The position numbers were made by a program, and so were the translations under genes. A stretch of 64,000 nt of DNA from Cellvibrio mixtus subsp. mixtus J3-8. Lineage in GTDB: Bacteria; Pseudomonadota; Gammaproteobacteria; Pseudomonadales; Cellvibrionaceae. Each line of letters opens with the position of its first letter. The first letter of the stretch is position 1. A model generated the notes under the pieces. It had not been told where the DNA came from, did not search any database, and worked only from the letters and a program-made list of their open reading frames with translations. Positions 27,004-37,737 of this stretch are shown here, in pieces. The stretch is from the NCBI RefSeq assembly GCF_000766945.1, contig NZ_ALBT01000067.1:1-64000 (forward strand), written 5' to 3'.

Positions 27004-27738
27004 TTATTTGTTTAACAGTGGTTTAAACAAACCATAATTCCAATGGCGTGCCGCTAATACCAATGTAACACCCTTGCGTTCTTCCAGTGGTAAACCGGCA
27101 TCCTGGTTATTTAATTCATCGAACTCGCGCGCTACACGTTTAAGTTTGCGTTGGAATTCCTTATGACTGGCAGGGGACAGCATACCGTTTAAGACCAGCA
27201 AATATTCATCCTGGTTATCAAAGCGTGCCTTAAAAAATTCCTGTGCAATTTTTTCCTGGAAAAATTGTTGGATAGGGCCACCTTCGCGCCAACCGAAATT
27301 GGTTGCAACGCGTAATTTAATTTTATTGCGTGGCAATAATTCAATCAGTTTCAGCTTGTCCAGTTGGATTAATTTTTGCAAACAATCATGTTCGCTAATT
27401 TTGTACCAATCCAGAATTTCTTCCATTGTCCAGCGATTCAACACGCACACGGTAACCAATAGCAACATCAAGTCGCGGGTAATTTCCTCTTCTTGTTCGC
27501 GGGTTAACTGCTGCAATTGCGGTTGTTGTTCATTCATCAATTGCACCAGGTCAGAAATTTCCATCTGCATTAACTGGCAAATTTGCTCCAGGCGTTGCAG
27601 GGATATTTGTTGTTCGGAGAACAGGCGTTTCACACTGGCCTCGGTGAGATCCAGGTGGATTGCCACCCGGGCATAGGTGAGGCCGTGACTTTTCAGGGCT
27701 TTTTTCAGGGTGCCAAGCAGGTTATTGATTTGGGGCAT
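27004..27738 (-). CDS. XRE-type helix-turn-helix regulator
   Basis: Start ATG 27738 (MPQINNLL) begins just before the DNA-binding domain; the frame to 27816 adds residues without family features. Residues about 5-65 form a Cro/C1-type HTH (YARVAIHLDLTEASVKRLF then SLQRLEQICQLM). The rest (about 80-244) is a mostly helical domain with EEILDWYKI and LVLNGMLSPASHKEF, seen in uncharacterised XRE regulators of gammaproteobacteria. It lies upstream of the RiPP-like operon on the same strand, 160 bases from the precursor, and diverges from the acyltransferase gene. It could regulate either one; no operator was identified. Confidence 0.75.
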   Translation of the reverse strand: MPQINNLLGTLKKALKSHGLTYARVAIHLDLTEASVKRLFSEQQISLQRLEQICQLMQMEISDLVQLMNEQQPQLQQLTREQEEEITRDLMLLLVTVCVLNRWTMEEILDWYKISEHDCLQKLIQLDKLKLIELLPRNKIKLRVATNFGWREGGPIQQFFQEKIAQEFFKARFDNQDEYLLVLNGMLSPASHKEFQRKLKRVAREFDELNNQDAGLPLEERKGVTLVLAARHWNYGLFKPLLNK

Positions 27739-27953
27739 GGTGTCGTGGATGCGCTTATGGGGTTGGTTTGTGGTAAAGGTAGCAAAATACGCTACCTTGT
27801 GGCCATGAAAATTCAACTTTACAGAAAAAGGTAGAAAGTGGGCGCCGGCTTGGGCATGCTGGCCGGGCGTTAAAAAACCGGCTGCTCCCCACGCGCGATT
27901 GCTTGGGGTAAAAGGACGCCGATACTAAATACCACTTAAGGTAGTCCGCTTTA

Positions 27954-27972
27954 AGGCCCGGCTCCCGGGCCT
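27954..27972 (+). promoter_or_regulatory. GC-rich hairpin in the leader of the acyltransferase gene
   Basis: AGGCCCGG (27954-27961) and CCGGGCCT (27965-27972) form an 8-bp perfect stem with a 3-base loop. It ends a few bases before the AAGGAG ribosome site of the GTG start at 27994. No T tract follows, so it is not a normal terminator; it may stabilise the leader or affect translation. Function unknown. Confidence 0.45.
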
Positions 27973-27993
27973 CTTATAAGGAGAGTCAACACT

Positions 27994-30900
27994 GTGCTGC
28001 CACTGTTCCGCATTAAAGGTTTTATACCTTATCTGCTAGTACTATTTGTAAATGCCTTTATCGATTTGGGCCACAAAATCGTTATCCAGAATACTGTTTT
28101 CAAAATCTATGATGGCAATACGCAAGTTATTTTAACTGCGTTGGTGAATGCCCTCATTTTGATTCCTTTTATCCTGTTATTTTCTCCCGCCGGATTTATT
28201 TCCGATAAATATCCCAAACACAAAGTCATGCAATACAGTGCCTGGGCTGAATTAGTCGCCGTGTTAGTGATTATGTTGGCGTATTACCAGGGCTGGTTTT
28301 GGCTTGCATTTGCGATGACGTTAACTCTCGGTATTCAAGCAGCAATTTATTCACCGGCAAAATATGGTTACATCCGCGAACTGGTTGGCGACATTAACCT
28401 CGCCAGCGCTAACGGCATCGTGCAAGCGCTGACGATTATTTCCATTCTCGGCAGCACGTTTGTTTTCTCCGCACTCTTTGAAGTATTTTTGAAAGATGTT
28501 GTGATCACTGACCCGAATTCAATTATTACCAGCATAGCTCCGCTCGGTTGGGCATTAGTTGCATTTACATTGATTGAATTATGGATGGCTTACCAATTAC
28601 CGGATCGCCACTGCGAAACGGAAAAGCAACACCAGACTTTTTCCGTGGGTAAATATTTAACTGGCGGTTACCTTGGCAAAAATTTAAAAACGATTTCCGC
28701 TAAACGGGCAATCTGGTTATCCATTATCGGCCTCACCATGTTCTGGGCAATTTCCCAGGCAGTATTAGCGTCATTTCCTGCATTTGCCAAAGAAGTATTA
28801 AATGAAAATAATACGCTGGTAATTCAGGGAATTCTTGCTTGTACCGGAATCGGTATTGTGATCGGTTCGCTGGTCGCCGGTAAATTATCCAAAAATTATA
28901 TTGAGTTGGGTTTAATTCCTGTTGGTGCTTTGGGCTTTGCTGTGTTGCTCGGTGTATTGCCCGCGCTGGATTCGCGCTTTGCAATGGCTATGACATTCAT
29001 GGGGCTGGGAGTGCTCGGTGGCTTATTTATTATTCCGCTTAATTCATTGATTCAATATCACGCCAAAGCCGATGAAGCCGGTACTGTGCTTGCCGGCAAT
29101 AACTGGGTGCAAAATATCGGCATGATTGCCTTCCTTGGTTTAACCATGTTGCTGGCGAGTGTCGGCCTGACTACGCCACAATTATTTTTCCTGTTGATGT
29201 TGGTTGCATTGGGCGGCGCATTCTTCACTGTTTATGAATTGCCGCATTCATTAACCCGTATTGGTGCTGCTTTATTAGTGCAAGGCAAATACAAAATCAG
29301 CGTGGTAGGTTTCGATCATCTACCAAAAACCGGCGGTGTATTACTGTTGGGTAATCACATCAGTTGGATCGATTGGGCGATGGTGCAAATTGCTTGCCCG
29401 CGTCCTGTGCGTTTTGTAATGCTGCGTTCTATTTATGAGCAATGGTATTTAAAACCCATCTTTAAATTTTTCGGTGTAATTCCAATCAGCAGCGGCCAAA
29501 GCAAGGAATCCCTGGAGTTGATCAATCAGTTATTAATTGCCGGTGAAGTCGTATGTTTATTTCCTGAAGGCGCAATTAGCCGCACCGGATCATTAGGAAC
29601 ATTTCGCACCGGTTATGAACGTGTTGTAGACGGTTTCAATGGTGTGATTGTACCTTTTTATCTGCATGGCTTATGGGGCAGTCGCTTGTCGCGCGCACGC
29701 AGTGAAAAACTGCGCAAAAATACCGCGCGTGGTTTGCGTCGCGAAGTCGTTGTTACCTTTGGTCAACCATTGCCTGCGGATACCAAAGCGGAACAACTAA
29801 AACAAAAAGTATTTGAACTTTCCTTCGATGCCTGGGAGCAGCACACCAAAGAGTTTGATCCGTTGCCACTTGCTTATATTCGCTCTGCAAAAGAACATCT
29901 GGGAGCAACCTGCGTAATTGATACCAACGGCACAGAATTGACCAATGCCAAAATGCTCGCGGCAACCGTGGCTTTTGCGCAGCAAATGCGCAAGCGGGAC
30001 CGTGAACAAAACGTGGCGATTTTATTGCCCGCCAGCAGTGCGGCGACTATCGCCAACCTGGCGGTAATGTTGAATGGCCAAACGGCGGTGAACATAAATT
30101 TCACCACCAGCATTGCGGCTATTCAGGCGGGTGTAAAAAATGCCGCGATAAAAACTGTTTATACCTCGGAAAAATTTATCGAAAAATTGCAGGGGCGCGG
30201 CATTGATACCGATGCAATGTTGCAGGGTATGCAGGTGGTTTATCTTGAAAGCCTGAAAGAACAACTGTCAAAATTCGTGGTGGCACTCGGTTTTATCGGC
30301 GCACATATTCTTCCAGCTGATCTGTTCTATCTGGTGTTTGGTAAAAGGGTGGGTATTAATGATCCGGCAGCGATTCTTTTTTCCAGCGGCAGTGAAGGTA
30401 CACCCAAGGGAATCGTATTAAGCCATCGCAACTTTATGGCCAACATAAAGCAAATCAGCGACGTATTAAAAACCCGTGAAGATGATGTGGTGATGGGCAG
30501 CTTGCCACCGTTCCACTCTTTCGGTTTAACTGTCACGACCTTCCTGCCATTAATCGAAGGTATTCCGGTGGTGTGCCATCCGGACCCAACTGATGTGGTA
30601 AATATCGCCAAAGCCATTTCGCGCAACCGCGTCACTGTGATGTGTGCGACGGCAACTTTCTTGCGTCTGTACAGTAAAAATAAAAAAGTGCATCCATTAA
30701 TGCTGGAGCCGTTGCGGGTTGTGGTTGCCGGTGCTGAAAAACTGGCGCCGGAAGTGCGCGAGGAGTTCCAGCAGCGGTTTAATAAAATTATTTACGAAGG
30801 CTACGGCGCAACGGAAACCACACCGGTAGCGAGTGTGAATATCCCCGATCAGCTGGACCCTAACGACTGGCATGTGCAACCGGGAAATAAACTCGGCACT

Positions 30901-31470
30901 GTTGGTCTGCCATTACCCGGTTGTTCATTCCGCGTTGTTGATCCGGTAAGTTTGCAAACCTTGCCGGTCGGTGAAGATGGTTTGATTTTAATTTCCGGTA
31001 CACAAGTTATGCTTGGCTATTTAAATGATCCGGAAAAAACCAAATCCGTTATTGTGGAGCTGGATGGTCGTCGCTGGTACAAAACCGGCGACAAAGGTCA
31101 CGTTGATGCCGACGGATTTTTAACAATTGTGGACCGCTATTCGCGCTTCGCCAAATTGGGCGGTGAAATGATTAGCCTGGGTGCTGTTGAACAGGAAATT
31201 AAAAAAGTAATCACCGAACCCGATGTGGAAATGGTTGCAGTGAATATCCCCGATGAGAAAAAAGGCGAACAAATTGTATTGTTGATCACCCTGGCAATTG
31301 AGGCTAGTGAATTACGCCAACGTTTATTATCGATTAATTGTAACCCGCTAATGATTCCGTCACAGGTTCAACAGGTTGAATCTATTCCTAAATTGGGTAG
31401 TGGCAAAACGGATTTCAGTGCAGCAAAACAATTGGCGTTGAGTTTGTCTTCAGTAGGTAATGTGGAATGA
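27994..31470 (+). CDS. aas: Trifunctional LplT-PlsC-Aas fusion (lysophospholipid flippase, acyltransferase, acyl-ACP synthetase)
   Basis: A 1158-residue fusion starting at GTG 27994 behind AAGGAG. Residues about 1-410 form an LplT-type MFS transporter of about 12 membrane segments that flips lysophospholipids inward. Residues about 425-620 form a PlsC-type acyltransferase with the HX4D motif in GNHISWIDW and the later FPEGAISRTG. Residues about 640-1150 form an AMP-forming acyl-ACP synthetase: FSSGSEGTPKGIV (P-loop), GYGATETTP, YKTGDKGHVD and a C-terminal subdomain ending with GSGKTDF. Together they re-acylate lyso-phosphatidylethanolamine; E. coli uses two separate proteins, LplT and Aas. 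The downstream amidohydrolase overlaps by four bases. Confidence 0.9.
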   Translation: MLPLFRIKGFIPYLLVLFVNAFIDLGHKIVIQNTVFKIYDGNTQVILTALVNALILIPFILLFSPAGFISDKYPKHKVMQYSAWAELVAVLVIMLAYYQGWFWLAFAMTLTLGIQAAIYSPAKYGYIRELVGDINLASANGIVQALTIISILGSTFVFSALFEVFLKDVVITDPNSIITSIAPLGWALVAFTLIELWMAYQLPDRHCETEKQHQTFSVGKYLTGGYLGKNLKTISAKRAIWLSIIGLTMFWAISQAVLASFPAFAKEVLNENNTLVIQGILACTGIGIVIGSLVAGKLSKNYIELGLIPVGALGFAVLLGVLPALDSRFAMAMTFMGLGVLGGLFIIPLNSLIQYHAKADEAGTVLAGNNWVQNIGMIAFLGLTMLLASVGLTTPQLFFLLMLVALGGAFFTVYELPHSLTRIGAALLVQGKYKISVVGFDHLPKTGGVLLLGNHISWIDWAMVQIACPRPVRFVMLRSIYEQWYLKPIFKFFGVIPISSGQSKESLELINQLLIAGEVVCLFPEGAISRTGSLGTFRTGYERVVDGFNGVIVPFYLHGLWGSRLSRARSEKLRKNTARGLRREVVVTFGQPLPADTKAEQLKQKVFELSFDAWEQHTKEFDPLPLAYIRSAKEHLGATCVIDTNGTELTNAKMLAATVAFAQQMRKRDREQNVAILLPASSAATIANLAVMLNGQTAVNINFTTSIAAIQAGVKNAAIKTVYTSEKFIEKLQGRGIDTDAMLQGMQVVYLESLKEQLSKFVVALGFIGAHILPADLFYLVFGKRVGINDPAAILFSSGSEGTPKGIVLSHRNFMANIKQISDVLKTREDDVVMGSLPPFHSFGLTVTTFLPLIEGIPVVCHPDPTDVVNIAKAISRNRVTVMCATATFLRLYSKNKKVHPLMLEPLRVVVAGAEKLAPEVREEFQQRFNKIIYEGYGATETTPVASVNIPDQLDPNDWHVQPGNKLGTVGLPLPGCSFRVVDPVSLQTLPVGEDGLILISGTQVMLGYLNDPEKTKSVIVELDGRRWYKTGDKGHVDADGFLTIVDRYSRFAKLGGEMISLGAVEQEIKKVITEPDVEMVAVNIPDEKKGEQIVLLITLAIEASELRQRLLSINCNPLMIPSQVQQVESIPKLGSGKTDFSAAKQLALSLSSVGNVE

Positions 31471-32555
31471 ACGCGTTAAAAAAATGGATTGGTCTCAGTG
31501 CAGTGTTTGTGAGCTTTGGAGTGGCTGCATTTTATGTGGCTGCTTCAAAACCTCCAGTGGAGCTTACCGGCACTGGCAAAAGCATTATCGATTTCCATGC
31601 GCATGTGGCCGGTTTGGGTTACGGCAATTCCGGTTGTTTTATTAATAAAGAAATGCGGGACAATGTTCGCTTTCCTTTATATCTCTGGGCGATGGGTGTA
31701 AGCCTGAATGAGCTGGAAGAGCAAGGTGATAGCATTGTTGTCAAGAAAGTCAGCGATGCAGTCGCGCAATCATCACGCGTTAATAAAGCGGTGATTCTGG
31801 CGATGGATGGTGTAATAGATTCGAAAGGAAATCTGGATAAAAACCTCACCCAGATTTATGTCCCTAACGAATACGTGTACGAACAAACGCAAAAATATCC
31901 CAATTTGTTATATGCGGCGAGTATCAATCCCTATCGGAAGGACGCAATCCAGCGCTTGGAGCAGGCCAGCGCACAAGGTGCAGTGCTAATCAAATGGTTG
32001 CCATCAATTATGTATATTGATCCGGCCGATCCCGCATTGATTCCTTTTTATCAAAAAATGATTGAATTGAATATGCCATTGCTGACGCACACCGGAATGG
32101 AAAAATCATTTAGCAGTGCGCGGGATGAATTGGCTGACCCACAAAAATTGGCGCTGCCTCTTTCTATGGGCGTTACCGTTATTGCCGCACATATTGCAAC
32201 AACCGGTGAGTCCCACGGTGAAGATAATTTCGAACGTATACTGCCCATGTTCAAACAATATCCCAATCTCTATGGCGATATTTCCAGTCTTACGCAGGTT
32301 AATAAACTCGGTTTTATGCGTAAAGTTGTCAGTGCACCGGAATTGCAAGGTCATTTAATTTATGGAACAGATTGGCCACTGCAATTTTTCCCACTCGTTT
32401 CACCGCTTTATCACCTGGGTGATATTACTCTCAAACAAGCGATTCAAATTTCATTGATTCGCAACCAGTGGGATAGGGATGTGGCATTAAAGCGTGCGAT
32501 GGGTGTGAAGGAAGAGGTGTTTCAGTGGAGTGATAAATTATTTAATCAGGGATAA
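31467..32555 (+). CDS. Amidohydrolase-family (amidohydrolase 2-type) membrane-anchored protein
   Basis: The start overlaps the acyltransferase stop (ATGA), so translation is coupled. One N-terminal hydrophobic segment (about 5-26) is a signal anchor or uncleaved signal. The rest is a TIM-barrel metal hydrolase: IDFHAHV (metal-binding HxH), LIKWLPS, LLTHTGME, VIAAHIATTG and the terminal Asp in IYGTDWPLQFF. This is the amidohydrolase/decarboxylase (PF04909-like) pattern. The substrate is unknown. Linkage to phospholipid repair genes suggests a role near the membrane, an inference only. Confidence 0.75.
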   Translation: MNALKKWIGLSAVFVSFGVAAFYVAASKPPVELTGTGKSIIDFHAHVAGLGYGNSGCFINKEMRDNVRFPLYLWAMGVSLNELEEQGDSIVVKKVSDAVAQSSRVNKAVILAMDGVIDSKGNLDKNLTQIYVPNEYVYEQTQKYPNLLYAASINPYRKDAIQRLEQASAQGAVLIKWLPSIMYIDPADPALIPFYQKMIELNMPLLTHTGMEKSFSSARDELADPQKLALPLSMGVTVIAAHIATTGESHGEDNFERILPMFKQYPNLYGDISSLTQVNKLGFMRKVVSAPELQGHLIYGTDWPLQFFPLVSPLYHLGDITLKQAIQISLIRNQWDRDVALKRAMGVKEEVFQWSDKLFNQG

Positions 32556-32602
32556 TAATAAATCGCGAAGTGCAATGCACTCCGCTCGTAGGTCAAAATC
32601 AA

Positions 32603-33970
32603 TCAATGCAATTTCAAGCGCGGACGCAACCAGCGATTCAAACGTCCTCCCAGCATAATTAATCCGGTGCGGATTAATCCGTGAATCGCAATCTGGTGCA
32701 TACGGTATAGCGAAATATAAACCATACGCGCGAGACGTCCTTCGATAAACATACTGCCCTTGCTCAAATTACCCATCAAATTGCCAACGGTGGAATAACT
32801 GGCAAGGGAAATTAATGAACCATGATCAGTGTATTTGTAAGCATGTAATGGTTTGTTATCGATCAATGCCAGCAAATTTTTATAGCAAGTGCTTGCCATC
32901 TGGTGCGCGGACTGCGCGCGCGGTGGAACGCGTGAGCCATCGGGGTTGGTAAACTGGGCGCAATCGCCAATGGCAAAAATATGTGGGTCGCGCGAGGTTT
33001 GCAAAAATTCATTCACCTGCAGTTGGTTGATGCGATTGGTTTCCAGGCCAGCGATATTGGCCATAAACTCAGGCACTTTAATGCCAGCGGCCCATACCAT
33101 TAAATCCGCTTCAATTAATTGGCCGTCTTTGGTTTGCAATCCTTCTTTGGTCGCGGCAGTAATCATGGTGTTGAGTTTTACATCCACGCCGATTTTTACC
33201 AGTTCGCCGTGGGCCGCGCCGGAAATGCGCTCGGGCAATGCAGGAAGAATTCGTGGACCCGCTTCCACCAGGGTAACTTGCAAATGTTCTTTTGAAACTG
33301 CGTTAAAGCCGTAATTATGAATTTCCTGTACGGCATGATGTAGCTCAGCGGAGAGTTCTACGCCCGTTGCGCCGGCGCCGACAATTGCGATACGCACGCG
33401 ATCTTCTGCTCCGGTCACACGCTGGATGCGCAAAAATTTATTGAGCAATTTATTATGGAATTTATGGGCTTGTGTGGGGCTATCCAGGAACAGGCAATTT
33501 TCTTTAACGCCGGTAGTGTTGAAATCATTGGAGATTGAACCGAGTGCAATGACCAGGTAATCGTAAGGAATACGGGTTGATGGTAAAAATTCTACGCCTT
33601 CATCGTCGTGCATCGGCGCTAACACGACTTCGCGATTATCGCGATCAATATCGATCATGGTGCCGACGCGAAAGAAAAAGTGATGGGCGTTGGCGTGGCC
33701 GCGATAACTCACTGCGTCTACATCTTCGTCCATGGTTCCCACCGCAATTTCGTGCAGTAATGGTTTCCATAGGTGGGTGGTGTTGCGATCAATCAGGGTG
33801 ACTTCTGCTTTGTGTTTGCGTCCGAGTTTATCGCCGAGCTTCGTGGCGAGTTCAAGTCCGCCCGCGCCGCCACCAACGACAACAATTCGCGGCCGGGCCG
33901 CAGATCGATTTGCAGTCGATTGGCTGGTAGTAGATTGGCTTGTGGCCAATTGGGTGGTTGATGTTTGCAT
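32603..33970 (-). CDS. ndh: Type II NADH:quinone oxidoreductase (NDH-2)
   Basis: A 455-residue flavoprotein. It has two Rossmann motifs, [11 protein letters not shown] (FAD, about 30-40) and [12 protein letters not shown] (NADH, about 195-206). The FAD-closing motif IFAIGDCAQ and the quinone-site region AQSAHQMAS are typical of NDH-2, and a C-terminal amphipathic, basic part ([21 protein letters not shown]) would hold it on the inner membrane. It passes electrons from NADH to quinone without pumping protons. The first about 26 residues are a low-complexity Thr/Ser/Gln run ([10 protein letters not shown]) absent from most family members; a start further in is possible but no internal Met lies before the Rossmann fold. 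Confidence 0.85.
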   Translation of the reverse strand: MQTSTTQLATSQSTTSQSTANRSAARPRIVVVGGGAGGLELATKLGDKLGRKHKAEVTLIDRNTTHLWKPLLHEIAVGTMDEDVDAVSYRGHANAHHFFFRVGTMIDIDRDNREVVLAPMHDDEGVEFLPSTRIPYDYLVIALGSISNDFNTTGVKENCLFLDSPTQAHKFHNKLLNKFLRIQRVTGAEDRVRIAIVGAGATGVELSAELHHAVQEIHNYGFNAVSKEHLQVTLVEAGPRILPALPERISGAAHGELVKIGVDVKLNTMITAATKEGLQTKDGQLIEADLMVWAAGIKVPEFMANIAGLETNRINQLQVNEFLQTSRDPHIFAIGDCAQFTNPDGSRVPPRAQSAHQMASTCYKNLLALIDNKPLHAYKYTDHGSLISLASYSTVGNLMGNLSKGSMFIEGRLARMVYISLYRMHQIAIHGLIRTGLIMLGGRLNRWLRPRLKLH

Positions 33971-33993
33971 GGTGCACCTGCATAGGTAGTGGA

Positions 33994-35421
33994 TTAATCT
34001 CTCTCCAGAAAAAGGCTTGCCAGGGGCCGCTCGATAAATCGATAAGTATTTTGTTGTAATGCGGCCTTGAATAGCTGTTTGGCAGCCTGGGTGTTGCCAG
34101 CGCGATAATCGCGATAGCCGGAATAAAAATAATATTCGGTGCGTTCGCAGCGATTGCGAGCCGTTTTTTCAAATTGTTGGCGATTTATTTTGTTGGTCCA
34201 ATAGGCGTAAACCGCGCCTTCCCATTCGTTACGCACGTTAATTTTTTTACCGCTGGTTACTTTGGTGAAATCCAGTTCGGTCTGGTCGCGCAGGATATCA
34301 GCCTTGATCGCATCGTAAATACTGATTTGCGGTTGCGCTTGCAAATATTCGGTGAAGCTCAGTGCGGCTTGCATCCAGTTTCCCGCATTCATATAAATTT
34401 CATGGTATGCCATATCGCTGGTTGCAAGTCCTTGTTGTTTAGCTTTATCGAGCAATTCAAATGCTTTCTGCTCGCGCCCTAACAGGGAATAACTTTGTGC
34501 GGCCCAGCCGTAATTTTCAGCAGTGGGTGCAAGCTCCAACACGATCGCAATTTCGTTGAGGGCCAGCTGGTAATGGTTGTTGTCCATAAACATTTGCGCC
34601 AATTGGTAATGCATATCCGGTTTATCAGTGGCGAGGGGAATGGCTTTCTGGTAATAGGTAGCAGCGCGGTAAAGTGAATCACTTTTTTCATAGGTACAGC
34701 CACCGGCTTCCGCGCGTTCTTCATAGGTTTCTGCGAGGTTTTGATATAACGCACGTGATTGCACCTGATTTCCTTCCGCGTTTTTCAGTGTTGCAATCGC
34801 TAAAGGGTAATAACCTTGTGTGCGATACATTTTTGCCAGTTGGATATATGCTTTATCGCTGGCAGGTTGCTCGCGCGTTGCACTTAACAATGCATCAAAA
34901 AGCTCATTGGGATTTTTTTCACGGGCATCTTTTTGGGCGATGTAACGTTGTAAAAAATAGGCGAGCGATGGTGGATTTAAATTCTCGCGTGCTTGTGATG
35001 ATAATTGGTTAAATATCGTTTTGGCTTTTTCCAGCGCTTTGTTATCACCCTTTACTACATCATCGTAATAAATATTGTACAACGCTGTTAAGGTGTTTTC
35101 GTTGCCGGGAACCAGTTTTAATACGTTGCGAAACTCCCGGATAGCCTGCTTGCGATCCGCAGCGGATTTACTTTTTTCCGCCTGTGCGATGTAAGCGTAA
35201 CCCAGTTTGTAATGCAGTTCGGGATTATTGGGATCTTTAAGCAGCTGCTGCTCCAGATCGGAGACCAAAGCAGATGCTGTTGACAAGTTAGATGAGGCAA
35301 GAGGCGCGTCAACGTGTTTTACAGTTTGGCTGCAACTCATTAGCAACAAACTGCCAATTAATACCAGTCCAGCAAATCCGCAGGAATTGAATTGCAATGA
35401 ATTGTTATACGGCTTCACCAA
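33994..35421 (-). CDS. TPR-repeat lipoprotein
   Basis: A lipoprotein signal with C30 in LLLMSC. From about residue 50 onward the protein is built of TPR-like helix pairs (for example [56 protein letters not shown]). A less repetitive segment at about 375-430 contains the [11 protein letters not shown] region. It lies 10 bases after the stop of the transglutaminase-like gene on the same strand, so the two form an operon. TPR lipoproteins usually serve as scaffolds in the periplasm; a role beside the neighbouring protein is likely but unproven. Confidence 0.75.
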   Translation of the reverse strand: MVKPYNNSLQFNSCGFAGLVLIGSLLLMSCSQTVKHVDAPLASSNLSTASALVSDLEQQLLKDPNNPELHYKLGYAYIAQAEKSKSAADRKQAIREFRNVLKLVPGNENTLTALYNIYYDDVVKGDNKALEKAKTIFNQLSSQARENLNPPSLAYFLQRYIAQKDAREKNPNELFDALLSATREQPASDKAYIQLAKMYRTQGYYPLAIATLKNAEGNQVQSRALYQNLAETYEERAEAGGCTYEKSDSLYRAATYYQKAIPLATDKPDMHYQLAQMFMDNNHYQLALNEIAIVLELAPTAENYGWAAQSYSLLGREQKAFELLDKAKQQGLATSDMAYHEIYMNAGNWMQAALSFTEYLQAQPQISIYDAIKADILRDQTELDFTKVTSGKKINVRNEWEGAVYAYWTNKINRQQFEKTARNRCERTEYYFYSGYRDYRAGNTQAAKQLFKAALQQNTYRFIERPLASLFLERD

Positions 35422-35431
35422 TTAATGCCCC

Positions 35432-37705
35432 TTAAAGTTTATAACCCAGTGCTTCTGCTTTTTTAAACGCAGCATCAGACTCTTTGAATTGATGGGTATA
35501 TCCTAATGCTAATCCCAATTGGTAATGGGCCTCGGCATTTGTGGGTGCGATTGTCACTGCAGATTGTGCCGTTTCAAGTGCTTGTTGGTAGTCGCCATTT
35601 TTAATATGCAATTTGCTCAGCGCGATCAAACTGGCGATATCATTTTTACCGTTGCTTTGCAGTGCGGCCATATCGGCAGCGGTTGCATCGTATTCGTAGG
35701 CCAGGGTCCAATCCGTAGAATCGAGCAGCTCTTCTGTTTTCTGGTAAAAATCAGCGTAATTGGCCAATTCAATACGACTGGTTTTCAATGTGAGGTTTTG
35801 CTCCACAATATAACGCTGCGGTTCCTGTGTTCCCGTTTGCACTAATTTGTAGTAGGGATTGTCGATATTAACCCCGCGGGTTTTTATACGCAGCTGATGC
35901 CTGGTGCTCGGGCTATTAAACACAATGCGTGATTGCAAGCTGTAGCCAGGGTCATTGACATAAGGTTGTTTGCGATCATCCGGTTTGTGCAAATTGCGTA
36001 AATCTGCAAATAAATTGGTGAGTTGGGTGATGCTGAAGGCATAATTAATAGGTTCCTTATCGCCACCCCATACTTTGGTAAATGCAAAACGGCCATTGAT
36101 GACAAATGGTTGCCATAGGTTATCGGCATTGCTGGTATTTAATTCGATCACTTCAGCGGCGTTGTAAATTTGCCCGATTAACTCGCGAAAATATTTATCG
36201 CGTTCGCGTGAGTATTGCCACATGCTGCGTAAGCGTTGTTCGTAGAGTCCGCCAAAGGTGAGTTTAAAACTGGCTTGCGCGTTTTGACCGTCAAATTTAT
36301 CGAAGACCAATTCCAGGTGCGCAAAATGTTTATCCGGCCCCTGGCTGGGTAATACGCTGATTTGTTTGCTCTGCTCGTTAACAATCAACGCTGGCTGGCC
36401 TTCAATGCCTACGGAAAAACCGGGGTACAAACTGGTTTCGCCGGTAGTGTCCATCCAGATTTCCTGCAAACCATTTTGCGCTGGAATATGCACAATCATA
36501 TGGTCAAAACTGATGCCGGGAATGGTCATGTCCGGAATGCCGCGCCCGCGTGTGATGATCAATGCCGGATCGGCTTTTATGCCCAAATCGCGCAATAGTT
36601 TTACTGCCAGCACAGTTTGGTCTTTGCAGTCGCCGTAACCGTTTTTCAAAATATCTGTGGTGTCATGGGGTTCATAACCACCGCGTCCTACGTGGGCAAA
36701 GACGTAACGAATATGATCCTGGATGGTTTGATAAACCGCTTTGACTTTTGCATCCGGCGTGAGCGCAGTTTGCTTTATATCGGTAACAATTTGCGCTAAT
36801 GCAGCATCGCTTAATAAGTGTGGTTCAACCAAGCCGTCAGCCCAACGCGCCACATCATTCCACTTATCTGTAGTGGCGACGCGCAGGTAGGGGGCGTAGT
36901 TATGTTCGCGCGGCATATCGCTTTGCAATTCAATTTTGGCAATATTTTTTCCAGTCCAGGTGACTGTTTGTTGCTGGCCTTGCGCGCTGCGTTTTTGGGT
37001 AATTTGATAGGGCGTAACATCGCTGCTGAATAAATGAATACTGGTGGGTGCAGTAATACTTAATTCGCTGGTAAGGATGGCATCGGCACGCGTACCCTGG
37101 CCGGCAGCGAGATCTTCCCACCAGTGGAAACTGAAACTATCGAACCATTGGTTGGGCACCATTTTTTTTGTATCGGTGTAGCGATATTGGAATTCAATCA
37201 CCGAACCTTTGCGCACATTGGGCAGTGAAAATAATAATTCCTTGCGGTCGTGATAAAAATTTTCATCGGTAGGGCTTTGGATTTGTGTTGCATCGGCCTT
37301 GATGCTGTCGAGTTTACCATCAGGTGTGCGCACATGGGCAAACTCCAGCTGGATGTCTTCATAAAAACTATTGAAGGTCACACTGATTTGACTATAGTCG
37401 CGCACGGCTTCATCGCTGTTGATATATACCGCCACATAAGATGTGGCATGGCTCATCAGTTGAGCATCGATATAAACATCTGTTTTGCGCAATAAAACCT
37501 GTGCTTCGGTTTTGTCGGCAGGTTTGAATCCGCGCATCAGGGTTTTTAGTGGTGGGGCAATTCGCGCGGCCTCACCTTGGTCTTTTTCTGCGGCGAGAGT
37601 GCCTGTGCTAATTATCAATCCACACAGAAACAGAAAACCAAACAGGCACAATGAACGCTTTTTTATTAACCGCACAAAAAAATCTGACACGCGATATTTC
37701 TCCAC
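35432..37705 (-). CDS. DUF3857/transglutaminase-like protein with C-terminal TPR repeats
   Basis: A 757-residue exported protein: signal sequence or anchor at about 16-38, a DUF3857-type beta-rich domain (about 70-270) and a transglutaminase/protease-like core (about 300-425). The Cys-His-Asp triad is visible: C360 in GYGDCKDQT, H402 in SFDHMIVHI and D419 in IWMDTTGE. A second beta-rich region follows (about 430-650), and two TPR-like units close the protein (about 685-755). Proteins of this type occur with TPR lipoproteins in many Proteobacteria and Bacteroidetes; their substrate is unknown. First gene of a two-gene unit with the TPR lipoprotein. Confidence 0.8.
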   Translation of the reverse strand: MEKYRVSDFFVRLIKKRSLCLFGFLFLCGLIISTGTLAAEKDQGEAARIAPPLKTLMRGFKPADKTEAQVLLRKTDVYIDAQLMSHATSYVAVYINSDEAVRDYSQISVTFNSFYEDIQLEFAHVRTPDGKLDSIKADATQIQSPTDENFYHDRKELLFSLPNVRKGSVIEFQYRYTDTKKMVPNQWFDSFSFHWWEDLAAGQGTRADAILTSELSITAPTSIHLFSSDVTPYQITQKRSAQGQQQTVTWTGKNIAKIELQSDMPREHNYAPYLRVATTDKWNDVARWADGLVEPHLLSDAALAQIVTDIKQTALTPDAKVKAVYQTIQDHIRYVFAHVGRGGYEPHDTTDILKNGYGDCKDQTVLAVKLLRDLGIKADPALIITRGRGIPDMTIPGISFDHMIVHIPAQNGLQEIWMDTTGETSLYPGFSVGIEGQPALIVNEQSKQISVLPSQGPDKHFAHLELVFDKFDGQNAQASFKLTFGGLYEQRLRSMWQYSRERDKYFRELIGQIYNAAEVIELNTSNADNLWQPFVINGRFAFTKVWGGDKEPINYAFSITQLTNLFADLRNLHKPDDRKQPYVNDPGYSLQSRIVFNSPSTRHQLRIKTRGVNIDNPYYKLVQTGTQEPQRYIVEQNLTLKTSRIELANYADFYQKTEELLDSTDWTLAYEYDATAADMAALQSNGKNDIASLIALSKLHIKNGDYQQALETAQSAVTIAPTNAEAHYQLGLALGYTHQFKESDAAFKKAEALGYKL

Positions 37706-37737
37706 AATGAACTAACAGCAAAACCTGCAACTTTTTT

